Shown here in pieces: positions 34,011 through 44,406 of a DNA stretch of 64,000 nucleotides. Numbering within the stretch: position 1 is the first letter of the stretch; the number at the start of each line of letters is the position of its first letter. Source of the DNA: Stropharia rugosoannulata (taxonomy: Eukaryota > Basidiomycota > Agaricomycetes > Agaricales > Strophariaceae). The stretch spans positions 1,922,001 through 1,986,000 of the forward strand of contig JANCIK010000011.1 in assembly GCA_028532985.1 (NCBI GenBank). Reading direction: 5' to 3'. Below the pieces are notes generated by a model. It was not told the DNA's origin. It saw nothing but the letters and a program-made list of their open reading frames with translations, and searched no databases. A program made the translations under genes and the position numbers.

Positions 34011-37000
34011 CTATGGTTGAACTCCCATGTGAGAGCGACAGTAATCTACTTTCGCTGAGAGCGGTTTGGTAAGAATGTCAGCCACCTGTTGTGTTGTGGG
34101 TATAAACGAAGGTGTAATGACTCTGTTCTGTACAGCGTCGTAGCCAGTAAAAGCGAAGGTCAAGGTGCTTCATACGTCCGTGGTGCTCTGGGTTCTTCGA
34201 TACACTGATAGCAGACTGATTGTCAATGTGCAGTGTGGAGGGAACCGGAATCATGAAGCCAAACTCGCGCAGAATGTTGCGCATCCAGGAGATCTCCTTG
34301 CCAGCCTCAACAGCAGCAACAAACTCAGCTTCAGTGGTGGAAAGCGTCACAATGCTCTGCAACTTGCTAGACCAGCTAATTGCACCACCAGCCATGAGAA
34401 CGACGTATCCACCTGTAGAGCGTCCAGTGTCCTTGCAGTTGCCGTGTGCAGCATCACAGTAAGTTGAGAACAGATCTGTACCAAGTGAACCAGAGTAAAC
34501 CAACTTGTACTCAAGTGTTCCTTTCAGATACTTGAACAAGTGCTTGACTGCTGTCCAATGCTGTGGTCCAGGATTGCTGTTAAAGCATGTGAGATAGGAC
34601 ACAGTGTGTGCAATGTCAGGACGTGTCATTGTGGCGAGATACTGAAGGGAACCAATGGCGCTGAGGTAGGGAACATTTCACATGAACTCAATATCGTCAG
34701 AACTGCTTGGTGCCATTGCATGAGTGAGGACAGTGCCAGCTGACATGGGAGTGGTGACAGGAATTGCATCTTGCATACTGTAACGTTCAAGCATGTCCAG
34801 AATGAACTGGCGCTGGTGAAGCGAAATCTTGCATTTGCTGCAATCCCTGGTAATGCCAACACCTAGTAGAAACTCTGTCGCACCGAGATCCCTCCATTTG
34901 AAGCGTGCACTGAGTTGCTTCACAGCACGGTCAATGGATGAAGTTGATTTGGATGCAAACGTGATGTCGTCAATGTAGATGGGCACGAAAATGCGAACTG
35001 TGCCATCTGAGTAGATGTACACTGACCTGTCTGCTTCCACACGCTTGAAACCCATATCAGTGAGAACAGAGTGTAACTTGGTGTTCCACTGCCTAGCTGA
35101 TTGCTTGAGACCGTAAAGTGACTTGCGCAGCTTGCAGACCTTGTTTGGTGCACCTTCAGACTGTAGCCCTTTGCGACGATACGAGCCTTATAGCGCTCCA
35201 CAGTGCCATCTGCATGACGCTTGACCTTGAAGACCCAATCAGAACCAATAGCCTTTGCACCAGGTGGCAAGTCAACGATTTCCCAAGTGTTGTTCTGCAG
35301 CAGTGTGTTGTACTCTGCATTTGCTGCATCACGCCATCTGTCTGTGTTGTCGCCCTTGAGTGCCTGCTTGTAGTTCTTGGGATCCGACACAGTAGCAGCA
35401 CCAGCAAACTGAACCTCTTCCAAGCCTTCATCAACAGTGTAACTGTCGAGTTCGTCATTATCGAGGTCATCTGTCTCAGAAGGTGGCGAGACGGCGGTAG
35501 AGGTACAGCAGCAGGTTTGACTTTCCACCATTCACCAGGAGGTTGAGATTCACGTGTAGTGCGTCTCAGAGGCTCAGCAACGACTTTGGGTTCCACAGGA
35601 ATGGGAGGTGCAGCACTACGAGGCAGTTTGGGCACGTTTGCAGCAGAATGCTGATCTCGTCGAGTTGAGCATGTTGGTGTTTTCGACGATTGCGGAATGT
35701 GATGCGATGACTCCAACTTGGGTGTGGTACTGTCAGACTCGTCTTTCGACGCCCTATCCAATGGTACTTGACTCGACTTGCTGGGACCAGCGGTTGGACC
35801 GAATGCACATACGATTTCCCAGAATGCGAATTGGGCAGAGTTGAGCACTTTGGTAAACTCGACGATTTTGCACCAGTGGTTGGTGTCTGCCAGTTGGGAG
35901 TAGGTGCATCGTGTTCGTCGTCAGATGACGAGTCAGATGGTGCTGGTCCCACCAAAGGAGGTGCAGTTGGTGTGTCCGAGTCATCAGTGTCCAAGTCAGG
36001 CAAATAGGCAGCAGTTGAATCCCCCCCAGAATCTGGCACATCTGAGAAGTGTGAAGACGTGCCCTTTGGAAACAGGTTGATTGGTGAAGTCACCTTCAAA
36101 CCAGGGAAACTGTGTTCGTCAAAGATAGCACGTTCTGAGATCACATACTTCTTAGTGGACGGATTGTAGAACTGCCAGCCTTTGTAGCCTGTAGGATAAC
36201 CGACGAAAATGCACTTCTCAACGTGTGGTTGAAGTGACTTGCGTTTGTCTCTCTGCACAAAGACGTACGCAGCACAACCAAAAACACGGAGATGGCTCAT
36301 ATCGGGTTTCTTGCCATGCCATGCAGTGTAGGGCACAGAGTCAGTCAGAGACGACATAGGTAGCCTGTTCCACACATGAATGTAAGCAAACACTGCAAGT
36401 CGCCAAAACGAGAGTGGGAGCTTTGCCTCTACCAGCATTGCAGTGACGTGCTCAGCAATAGTGCGATTGGCACATTCAGCTACACCATTCTGCTGAGGCC
36501 GATTGCATGTGCTGTGGCGCCTGTGAATGCCGCATTGCTCCATAAACCGTATGAACTCGTTTGACATGTATTCACCAGCCTTGTCATCCTGCATTGCCTT
36601 GATTTTTGCATTCAGCTGGTTCTCTGCATATGCCTTGTACACCTTAAATGCATCAAATGCATCCGACTTGCGCTTCAGGAACATGACAGCATGCAGGTGA
36701 GTGCAGTCATCAATGAATGTGATCCAGTAGCGATGTCCCTCAGGTGTAGGCACTGAGAGCGGACCATGCAAGTCAGAATGCACCAATTCCAGCGGTTTGG
36801 TTGATTTGCGAGTTGAGCTCGGAAATGTGCCAGACATCATCTTGCCAGCCAAGCATGGTTCGCAAATCGGATCTGGTTGCTCTTTCGATGTTACGAGCAT
36901 GCCAGTGACCAGACCCTTGAGAGCAGCTTGTTGATGTGTGCATGGCTGTGATGTCCGCAACGACGATGCCAGAGCTCTGCATTGAGGGGTACAGTGGACG

Positions 37001-37814
37001 ACGATGAAGCAGAGCATGCAGATTCGCAAATGGGACGAGTGAGACCATCCAGAATAGCAGAGTGCGATGCATTGATGGTTGCAGTGAAGATGGTCTTGCC
37101 AGAGTGGTTGAAGTACATCTTCTTTGCATCGATCTCAATCAAGATGCCAGAGCGCTTGGTGAGGTACAGGCATGCAAGCAGATTGTTGTGTAACTTGGGG
37201 ACATGCAGAACATGTTTGATGACTACAGCGTCCGCTTTCTTGCCATTGATGACTGGATGGAACACCACATTGCCAACACCCTCAGAGTAGACGATGGAAT
37301 CATCTGCAAGACGAATTGGGACACAGTGGGGCTTGTACTCCACAATCCAGTCTTGATGAGGCGTCATGTGGCTAGTTGCACCTGTATCTGCGAGCCAGTC
37401 GAAATCGTTGCCTTGTGCGTCACCCGTAGCAAGTGCAGATGCAAAACCTGCATACTCGACGATTTGCGACGCCTCCTCTGCTGGGGGCGAAGCAGAGTGT
37501 GCCATTTGACCAACAGCTGCCAGAGTCGACCACATGCTAACTGGGTCATGCAGAATGTGAGCCAAGTGTGATTTCAGCTCGTTCTGAACATGACTGTGGA
37601 TGTAAACAGCAGCAGCAGTCGACTTGCTTGTCCATGCGTCCTGTGCCTCGATCTCAGCCATAGACGGCATAAGAGAGAGCAGAGGACGCTTGCATTCACC
37701 TGTAACCAGACGCCATAGCTCCTGAGAGCATAACCATGCTTTGATGTTGCAAGACCAGAGTTGATAGTTGGCAGTGCTCAGTTTGTCAAACTGAGGTGTT
37801 GCAAAGAAACTCAT
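34011..37814 (-). pseudogene. Copia gag-pol, unit 7
   Basis: Same domains and the same RT deletion (35158/35159). Private changes are a three-base loss near 34058, a two-base loss in RNase H near 34140 (shared in form with unit 5), G losses near 35810 and 36918, and a Gag substitution (EEASQ for EETSQ). It keeps the LPM codons. Its gag is continuous with a normal, un-inverted leader, primer-binding site and LTR on the right, so the 5' end of unit 7 is the 5' end of the resident element into which the amplified circle recombined. Confidence 0.88.
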
Positions 37815-38534
37815 GATTGCAGGTGAAGCGAAGTGGTGAACGACGTGAAGTGGTATGAGGTGGTAGCTGAGAATGGCGCAAACGATGTGGCAAAGTTGCG
37901 AGGCGAGCTGGGCTGAAATGCACGAGCAGTGGGCAGAACACTTGCAGTATCACAATTAGGCCGAGTTGAGCACTTGCAGTAAAAAACGTCGATTGCACGA
38001 GCAGCACTGAACCGATTGACACGAGACTGTGCAAGAGGGTGGTTCGAAGATGCGGAACGTGTGTGATCGAGTTGTGCGAACGACAGTGACAATGTGCTAG
38101 TGCAGTGAGCAAAACTGTTTGAGAGTGTCAATTGGACGGAGTTGAGCACTCTGGTAAAGAACAGTGTATTGCGAGTGAACGGCTGATCACGATGACCTGT
38201 GAGTGGGCAAGTGACGAGAGACACGTGTAACGATGAGGTCCTAGAAAGAACCACGTGTTTCGACGATCAGGAGAGCCCAGGGAGCGAAGTCTCTGGTGAA
38301 CACCAAGAGAGTGCTATTGACCTAAAACCAAAAGAAGCGGATTGCTCGATAACCGTGCAAGCTGGTGGAATGCAGGTGGTACCAGAACGACGGTCGTGAC
38401 GTGGCAGTCGTGCTCACGAAAAAACGAGGCAAAACGAACGACGATGAGTGTTAGGTTAAGTACCAAGCCACTCAGTGGAGAAAGGACAGTAGAGAAGTGA
38501 TGAGTAGGATGCTCAGAGCGCAGGGCTCATAACC
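37811..38534 (-). other. Un-inverted 5' leader of the resident copia element with 147-codon open frame
   Basis: The leader runs from primer-binding site to gag in normal order. An open frame, 37811-38254 (147 codons), ends in a TGA that overlaps the gag ATG as ATGA. It is Ser/Thr-rich, with no domain I recognise. At the place corresponding to the self-integration target this copy has GTGAGTGGGC instead of GTGAAGGGGC, so it is not the direct parent of the circle. Divergence from the array leaders begins at about 38.15 kb. Confidence 0.65.
38516..38534 (-). promoter_or_regulatory. Half-tRNA primer-binding site of the resident element
   Basis: GGTTATGAGCCCTGCGCTC abuts the LTR, identical to the site at 755-773. 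Confidence 0.8.
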
Positions 38535-38738
38535 TGTTGAAAGCAGACTGCTTACAGGCGCAGAGAGCGAACCTAACTCACACAGAGATGGTGGTGGTAA
38601 GAGATTAAGAGGCATCTACACTAGTACATGCCTTATATACTACCATAAGCGAGATTAACTATATATGGAGCGTACTAATTATAGTACACGATATCTAATC
38701 TACTGCTGATGGTCAAGTCCAATCCATGTAATCTAACA
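38535..38738 (-). repeat. 5' LTR of the resident copia element
   Basis: 204 bp, TGTTAGATTACATGG...TTTCAACA on the minus strand. It carries the GATATCGTG variant otherwise seen in the inverted LTR of the junctions. Its outer end is joined directly to the middle of another LTR (38739), so the element inserted into an older LTR. Confidence 0.88.
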
Positions 38739-38825
38739 AGATTAACTATATATGGAGCATACTAATGATAGTATGCAATATCTAATCTACTGCTGATGGT
38801 CAAGTCCAATCCATGTAATCTAACA
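38739..38825 (-). repeat. Partial copia LTR, 87 bp (target of the insertion at 38738)
   Basis: It matches the first 87 nt of the LTR (minus strand TGTTAGATTACATGG to GTTAATCT), followed on the right by a mutated polypurine tract and copia RNase H. It is the remaining half of the 3' LTR of the next minus-strand element. AGATT directly after 38738 would be the target duplication; its partner is not in the window. Confidence 0.8.
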
Positions 38826-38867
38826 ATCCCCTGTGACCAAGGCAGTCTCTATACTACAGTATATACA

Positions 38868-39319
38868 CTATGGTCGAACTCCCATGTGAAAGCGACAGTA
38901 ATCTACTTTCGCTGCTGAGAGCAGTTTGGTAAGAATGTCAGCCACCTGTTGTGTTGTGGGTATAAACGAAGGTGTAATGACTCTGTTCTGTACAGCATTG
39001 CGTAGCCAGTAAAAACAAAGGTCGAGGTGCTTCCTACGTCCGTGGTGCTCTGGGTTCTTCGATACACTGATAGCAGACTGATTGTCAATGTGCAGTGTGG
39101 AGGGAACCGGAATTGTGAAGCCAAACTCGCGAAGTATGTTGCGCATCCAGGAGATCTCCTTGCCAGCCTCAACAGCAGCAACGAACTCAGCTTCAGTGGT
39201 AGAGAGCGTCACAATGCTCTGCAACTTGCTAGACCAGCTAATTGCACCACCAGCCATGAGAACGACATATCCACCTGTAGAGCGTCCAGTGTCCTTGTAG
39301 TCGCCGTGTGCAGCATCAC
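38868..39319 (-). pseudogene. Copia RNase H fragment (minus), truncated at 39319
   Basis: It encodes AAHGDYKDTGRSTGGYVVL, the STTEAEFVAAVEAG block and PTTQQVADILTK, ending like other copies near RFHMGVRP. Upstream sequence is lost: at 39317-39319 it is fused head-to-head to a plus-strand copia fragment through the shared trinucleotide CAC. Confidence 0.85.
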
Positions 39320-41831
39320 TTGCTACAGGTGACGCACAAGGCAATGATTTCGACTGGCTCGCAGATACAGGTGCAACTAGCCATATGATGCCTCATCGAG
39401 ACTGGATTGTGGAGTACAAGCCCCACTGTGTCCCAATTCGTCTTGCAGATGATTCCATCGTCTACTCTGAGGGTGTTGGCAATGTGGTGTTCCATCCAGT
39501 CATCAATGGCAAGAAAGCGGACGCTGTAGTCATCAAACATGTTCTGCATGTCCCCAAGTTACACAACAATCTGCTTGCATGCCTGTACCTCACCAAGCGC
39601 TCTGGCATCTTGATTGAGATCGATGCAAAGAAGATGTACTTCAACCGCTCTGGCAAGACCATCTTCACTGCAACCATCAATGCATCGCACTCTGCCATTC
39701 TGGATGGTCTCACTCGTCCCATTTGCGAATCTGCATGCTCTGCTTTGTCGTCGTCCACTCTACCCCTCAATGCAGAGCTCTGGCATCGTCGTTGCGGACA
39801 TCACAGCCATGCACACATCAACAAGCTGCTTTCGAAGGATCTGGTCACTGGCATGCTCGTAACGTCGAAAGAGCAACCAGATCCGATTTGCGAACCATGC
39901 TTAGCTGGCAAGATGACGTCTGGTACATTTCCGAGCTCAACTCGCAAATCGACGAAACCGCTTGAATTGGTGCATTCTGACTTGCATGGCACAACTCAGC
40001 CCAATTCGCATTCTGGGAAATTGCATGTGCATTCCGGTCCAACTGCTGGTCCCAGCAAGTCGAGTCAAATACCATCGAATAGGGCGTCGAAAGACGAGTC
40101 TGACAGTACCACACCCAAGTTGGAGTCATCGCATCACATTCCGCAATCGTCGAAAACACCAACATGCTCAACTCGACGAGATCAGCATTCTGCTGCAAAC
40201 GTGCCCAAACTGCCTCGTAGTGCTGCACCTCCCATTCCTGTGGAACCCAAAGTCGTTGCTGAGCCTCTGAGACGCACTACACGTGAATCTCAACCTCCTG
40301 GTGAATGGTGGAAAGTCAAACCTGCTGCTGTACCTCTACCGCCGTCTACGCCACCTTCTGAGACAGATGACCTCGATAATGACGAACTCGACAGTTACAC
40401 TGTTGATGAAGGCTTGGAAGAGGTTCAGTTTGCTGGTGCTGCTACTGTGTCGGATCCCAAGAACTACAAGCAGGCACTCAAGGGCGACAACACAGACAGA
40501 TGGCGTGATGCAGCAAATGCAGAGTACAACACACTGCTGCAGAACAACACTTGGGAAATCGTTGACTTGCCACCTGGTGCAAAGGCTATTGGTTCTGATT
40601 GGGTCTTCAAGGTCAAGCGTCATGCAGATGGCACTGTGGAGCGCTATAAGGCTCGTATCGTCGCAAAGGGCTACAGTCTGAAGGTGCACCAAACAAGGTC
40701 TGCAAGCTGCGCAAGTCACTTTACGGTCTCAAGCAATCAGCTAGGCAGTGGAACACCAAGTTACACTCTGTTCTCACTGATATGGGTTTCAAGCGTGTGG
40801 AAGCAGACAGGTCAGTGTACATCTACTCAGATGGCACAGTTCGCATTTTCGTGCCCATCTACATTGACGACATCACGTTTGCATCCAAATCAACTTCATC
40901 CATTGACCGTGCTGTGAAGCAACTCAGTGCACGCTTCAAATGGAGGGATCTCGGTGCGACAGAGTTTCTACTAGGTGTTGGCATAACCAGGGATCGCAGC
41001 AAACACAAGATTTCGCTTCACCAGCGCCAGTTCATTCTCGACATGCTTGAACGTTACAGTATGCAAGATGCGATTCCTGTCACCACTCCCATGTCAGCTG
41101 GCACTGTGTTAACTCGTGCAATGGCACCTAGCAGCTCTGACGAGATTGAGTTCATGTGAAGCGTTCCTTACCTCAGCGCCATCGGTTCCCTTCAGTATCT
41201 CGCCACAATGACACGTCCTGACATTGCACACACTGTGTCCTATCTCGCACGCTTTAACAGCAATCCTGGACCGCAGCATTGGACAGCAGTCAAGCACTTG
41301 TTCAAGTACCTAAAAGGAACACTTGAGTACAAGTTGGTTTACTCTGGTTCACTTGGTACAGATCTGTTCACAACTTACTGTGATGCTGCACACGGCAACT
41401 GCAAGGACACTGGGCGCTCTACAGGTGGATACATCGTTCTCATGGCTGGTGGTGCAATTAGCTGGTCTAGCAAGTTGCAGAGCATCGTGACACTCTCAAC
41501 CACTGAAGCTGAGTTTGTGGCTGCAGTTGAGGCTGGCAAGGAGATCTCCTGGATGCGCAACATACTTCGCGAGTTTGGCTTCACAATTCCGGTTCCCTCC
41601 ACACTGCACATTGACAATCAGTCTGCTATCAGTGTATCGAAGAACCCAGAGCACCACGGACGCATGAAGCACCTTGACCTTCACTTTTACTGGCTACACG
41701 ACGCTGTACAGAACAGAGTCATTACACCTTCGTTTATACCCACAACACAACAGGTGGCTGACATTCTTACCAAACCGCTCTCAGCAGCGAAAGTAGATTA
41801 CTGTCGCTCTCATATGGGAGTTCGTCCATAG
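39317..41831 (+). pseudogene. Copia protease-to-RNase H fragment, plus strand, integrase core deleted
   Basis: The first sequence is ATGDAQGNDFDWLADTG, so Gag and the 5' end are missing. Protease (DTGATSHM) and the integrase HHCC finger are present. Then, at about 39990, LVHSDLHG jumps in frame to NSHSGK in the linker, removing the integrase catalytic core. RT has the same 181-nt deletion as the array (40678/40679) and the TGA at the EFM site (41157-41159). RNase H (41208-41831) is open with intact motifs. Sharing the RT deletion places this copy in the same defective lineage as the array. Confidence 0.88.
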
Positions 41832-41873
41832 TGTATATACTGTAGTTTAGAGACTGCTTCGGTCTCGGGGGAG

Positions 41874-42076
41874 TGTTAGATTACATAGGCAATCATCACC
41901 ATCAGCAGTTAAGATTAGATAGTGCGGACTATAATTAGTTCGCTCCACATTTAGCTTAGTTCGCTTCTGGTAGTATATATAGCATGTACTAGTGTAGATG
42001 CCTTTTAATCCATTACCACTACCATCCCACCTGTGTTAGGGGCGCTCTCTGTGCCTATAAGCGTCCGCTTTTAACA
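41874..42076 (+). repeat. Diverged copia 3' LTR, plus strand
   Basis: 203 bp beginning TGTTAGATTACATAGG after the polypurine tract GGGGGAG (41867-41873) and ending TTTTAACA. It is clearly more diverged from the others than they are from each other, including a GCAATCATCACC change and TATATATAGC at the TATA region, so the element is older or comes from another subfamily. Confidence 0.8.
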
Positions 42077-42166
42077 GCGAGATTAACTATATATGGAGTG
42101 TACTAATTATAGTACGCAATATCTAATCTACTGCTGATGGTCAGTCCAATCCTATGTAATCTAACA
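42077..42166 (-). repeat. Partial copia LTR, 90 bp, minus strand
   Basis: The first 90 nt of the LTR remain, next to the polypurine tract of the minus-strand copy to the right. The break is within a few bases of the break in the partial LTR at 38739, so two insertions hit almost the same site in the LTR. Confidence 0.8.
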
Positions 42167-42208
42167 CTCCCCCGTGACCAAGGCAGTCTCTATACTACAG
42201 TATATACA

Positions 42209-43302
42209 CTATGGTCGAACTCCCATGTGAGAGCGACAGTAATCTACTTTCGCTGTAGAGAGCGGTTTGGTAAGAATGTCAGCCACCTGTTGTGTTGTGG
42301 GTATAAACGAAGGTGTAATGACTCTGTTCTGTACAGCGTCGTGTAGCCAGTAAAAGCGAAGGTCAAGGTGCTTCATACGTCCGTGGTGCTCTGGGTTCTT
42401 CGATACACTGATAGCAGACTGATTGTCAATGTGCAGTGTGGAGGGAACCGGAATTGTGAAGCCAAACTCGCGAAGTATGTTGCGCATCCAGGAGATCTCC
42501 TTGCCAGCCTCAACTGCAGCCACAAACTCAGCTTCAGTGGTTGAGAGTGTCACGATGCTCTGCAACTTGCTAGACCAGCTAATTGCACCACCAGCCATGA
42601 GAACGATGTATCCACCTGTAGAGCGCCCAGTGTCCTTGCAGTTGCCGTGTGCAGCATCACAGTAAGTTGTGAACAGATCTGTACCAAGTGAACCAGAGTA
42701 AACCAACTTGTACTCAAGTGTTCCTTTTAGGTACTTGAACAAGTGCTTGACTGCTGTCCAATGCTGCGGTCCAGGATTGCTGTTAAAGCGTGCGAGATAG
42801 GACACAGTGTGTGCAATGTCAGGACGTGTCATTGTGGCGAGATACTGAAGGGAACCGATGGCGCTGAGGTAAGGAACGCTTCACATGAACTCAATCTCGT
42901 CAGAGCTGCTAGGTGCCATTGCACGAGTTAACACAGTGCCAGCTGACATGGGAGTGGTGACAGGAATCGCATCTTGCATACTGTAACGTTCAAGCATGTC
43001 GAGAATGAACTGGCGCTGGTGAAGCGAAATCTTGTGTTTGCTGCGATCCCTGGTTATGCCAACACCTAGTAGGAACTCTGTCGCACCGAGATCCCTGCAT
43101 TTGAAGCGTGCACTGAGTTGCTTCACAGCACGGTCAATGGATGAAGTCGATTTGGATGCAAATGTGATGTCATCAATGTAGATAGGCACAAAAATGCGAA
43201 CTGTGCCATCTGAGTAAATGTACACTGACCTGTCTGCTTCCACACGCTTGAAACCCATATCAGTGAGAACAGAGTGTAACTGAGCCTTATAACGCTCCAC
43301 AG
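42209..43302 (-). pseudogene. Copia RT-RNase H fragment, minus strand
   Basis: RNase H (42209-42832) is open, with its acidic motifs intact and the same MGVRP end as the other copies. A TGA stop follows at the EFM site, then the C-terminal half of RT with YIDD (42881-43280). At 43280/43281 it jumps to a 22-bp remnant of more upstream RT (GAGCCTTATAACGCTCCACAG). This ends at the 5' LTR of the plus-strand element, whose target would be CACAG (43298-43302). Confidence 0.85.
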
Positions 43303-43506
43303 TGTTAGATTACATGGATTGGACTTGACCATCAGCAGTAGATTAGATATCGCGTACTATAATTAGTACGCTCCATATATAGTTAATCTCGCTTATGGTA
43401 GTATATAAGGCATGTACTAGTGTAGATGCCTCTTAATCTCTTACCATCATCATCTCTGTGTGAGTTAGGTTCGCTCTCTGCACCTGTAAGCAGTCTGCTT
43501 TCAACA
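43303..43506 (+). repeat. 5' LTR of the plus-strand copia element split by the LINE
   Basis: 204 bp, TGTTAGATTACATGG...TTTCAACA, inserted in the RT remnant of the minus-strand copy. A TATA-like GTATATAAGG lies at about 43400. Confidence 0.88.
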
Positions 43507-43798
43507 GGTTATGAGCCCTGCGCTTTGAGCATCCTACTCATCACTTCTCTACTGTCCTTTCTCCACTGTGAACTATACCTTCATTCAATCTTGTGTCAAT
43601 TGGTTCAGTGCTGCTCATGCAATTGACGTTTTACTGCAAGTGCTCAACTTGGCCTAATTGTGATACTGCAAGTGTTCAGCCCACTGCTTGTGCATTTCAG
43701 CCCAGCTCATCTCCCAACTTTGTCACATCGTTTGCGCCATTCTCAGCTACCACCTCATACCACATCACGCCGTTCACCACTTCACTTCACCTGCAACT
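43507..43798 (+). other. Shortened leader and primer-binding site of the plus-strand copia
   Basis: GGTTATGAGCCCTGCGCTT at 43507-43525 is the half-tRNA site with its last base changed. The leader is only 292 bp, about 430 bp shorter than in the resident copy: sequence from CTTTCTCCACTG jumps to the gag-proximal part. The region that contains the self-integration target is therefore absent. The leader frame 43593-43802 is open and again ends in an ATGA overlap with gag. Confidence 0.7.
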
Positions 43799-43956
43799 AT
43801 GAGTTTCTTTGCAACTCCTCAGTTTGACAAACTGAGCACTGCCAACTACCAACTCTGGTCTTGCAACATGAAAGCATGGTTATGCTCTCAGGAGCTATGG
43901 CATCTGGTCACAGGTGAATGCAAGTGTCCTGTGCTCTCTCTCACGCCGTCTATGGC
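43799..43956 (+). pseudogene. Copia gag 5' part, interrupted by the LINE
   Basis: The frame starts MSFFATPQFDKLSTANYQL and reads 53 codons to SLTPSMA. There it runs into the poly-T end of the inserted LINE. It resumes in the same frame at about 50825 (MAEIEAHNIW) after the 9-bp duplicated GTCTATGGC. Confidence 0.88.
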
Positions 43957-44406
43957 TTTTTTTTTTTTTTTTTTTTTTTTTGAAATCATGGCGTTAGCCA
44001 ATTTATTACGCGATGTCCGAACACAGTCTGCGCTGCAATTTACATCACAGAATACTACCTACAGTAGATAGGGAAACATACTCCCTGGGTGAGACGCGAT
44101 GCATGGAATGAGCAAAGCACATAATGCATCAGACATGGCCGAGACACGCAAAAAAGCGTGTCATGACAGAAAAGCTAGAGGAGGCTCCTTACTCTGTGAT
44201 GGCTGAAGTGCCCAGTATGGTTCACCATGTACTGCACCTAAAGGCTTTGTCCGAACCCCTTCTGGTGATGAGACCTGGAAAGCCTCAACAGTCACTCATC
44301 ATGCACCATTTAAGGACGGGGGACAGGCTGGTGGCATACACGCCATTAATGCCGGAGCTGACCAAGACTGGCAATCATCACAATCACTGCAAGGCCTCCA
44401 AAGCTG

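Larger units (their letters stand above)
1..38738 (-). mobile_element. Tandem array of Ty1/copia units (unit 0 partial, units 1-7)
   Basis: Eight gag start codons on the minus strand lie at 55, 7957, 12936, 17908, 22875, 27851, 32837 and 37814. Units 2-6 repeat every 4968-4985 bp with near-identical sequence. Unit 1 is longer because two other elements sit inside it. Between units 1/2 through 6/7 there is a rearranged junction with two LTRs in inverted orientation; at the far left (774-1019) and far right (38535-38738) there is a single, normally oriented LTR followed by primer-binding site and leader. The array runs off the left edge of the window. Unit-specific substitutions argue that the copies are real rather than an assembly loop, although exact copy number in a 5-kb near-identical array depends on read length. 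Confidence 0.93.

Noticed and set aside
39385..40917. 510-codon frame as an intact variant polyprotein
   Set aside because: The frame is continuous only because the integrase core is deleted in frame, and its last 80 or so codons are out-of-frame RT after the 181-nt deletion.
43957..43981. T run as a terminator or assembly gap
   Set aside because: It is the A tail of the minus-strand LINE, confirmed by the 9-bp duplication at 43948-43956 and 50822-50830.
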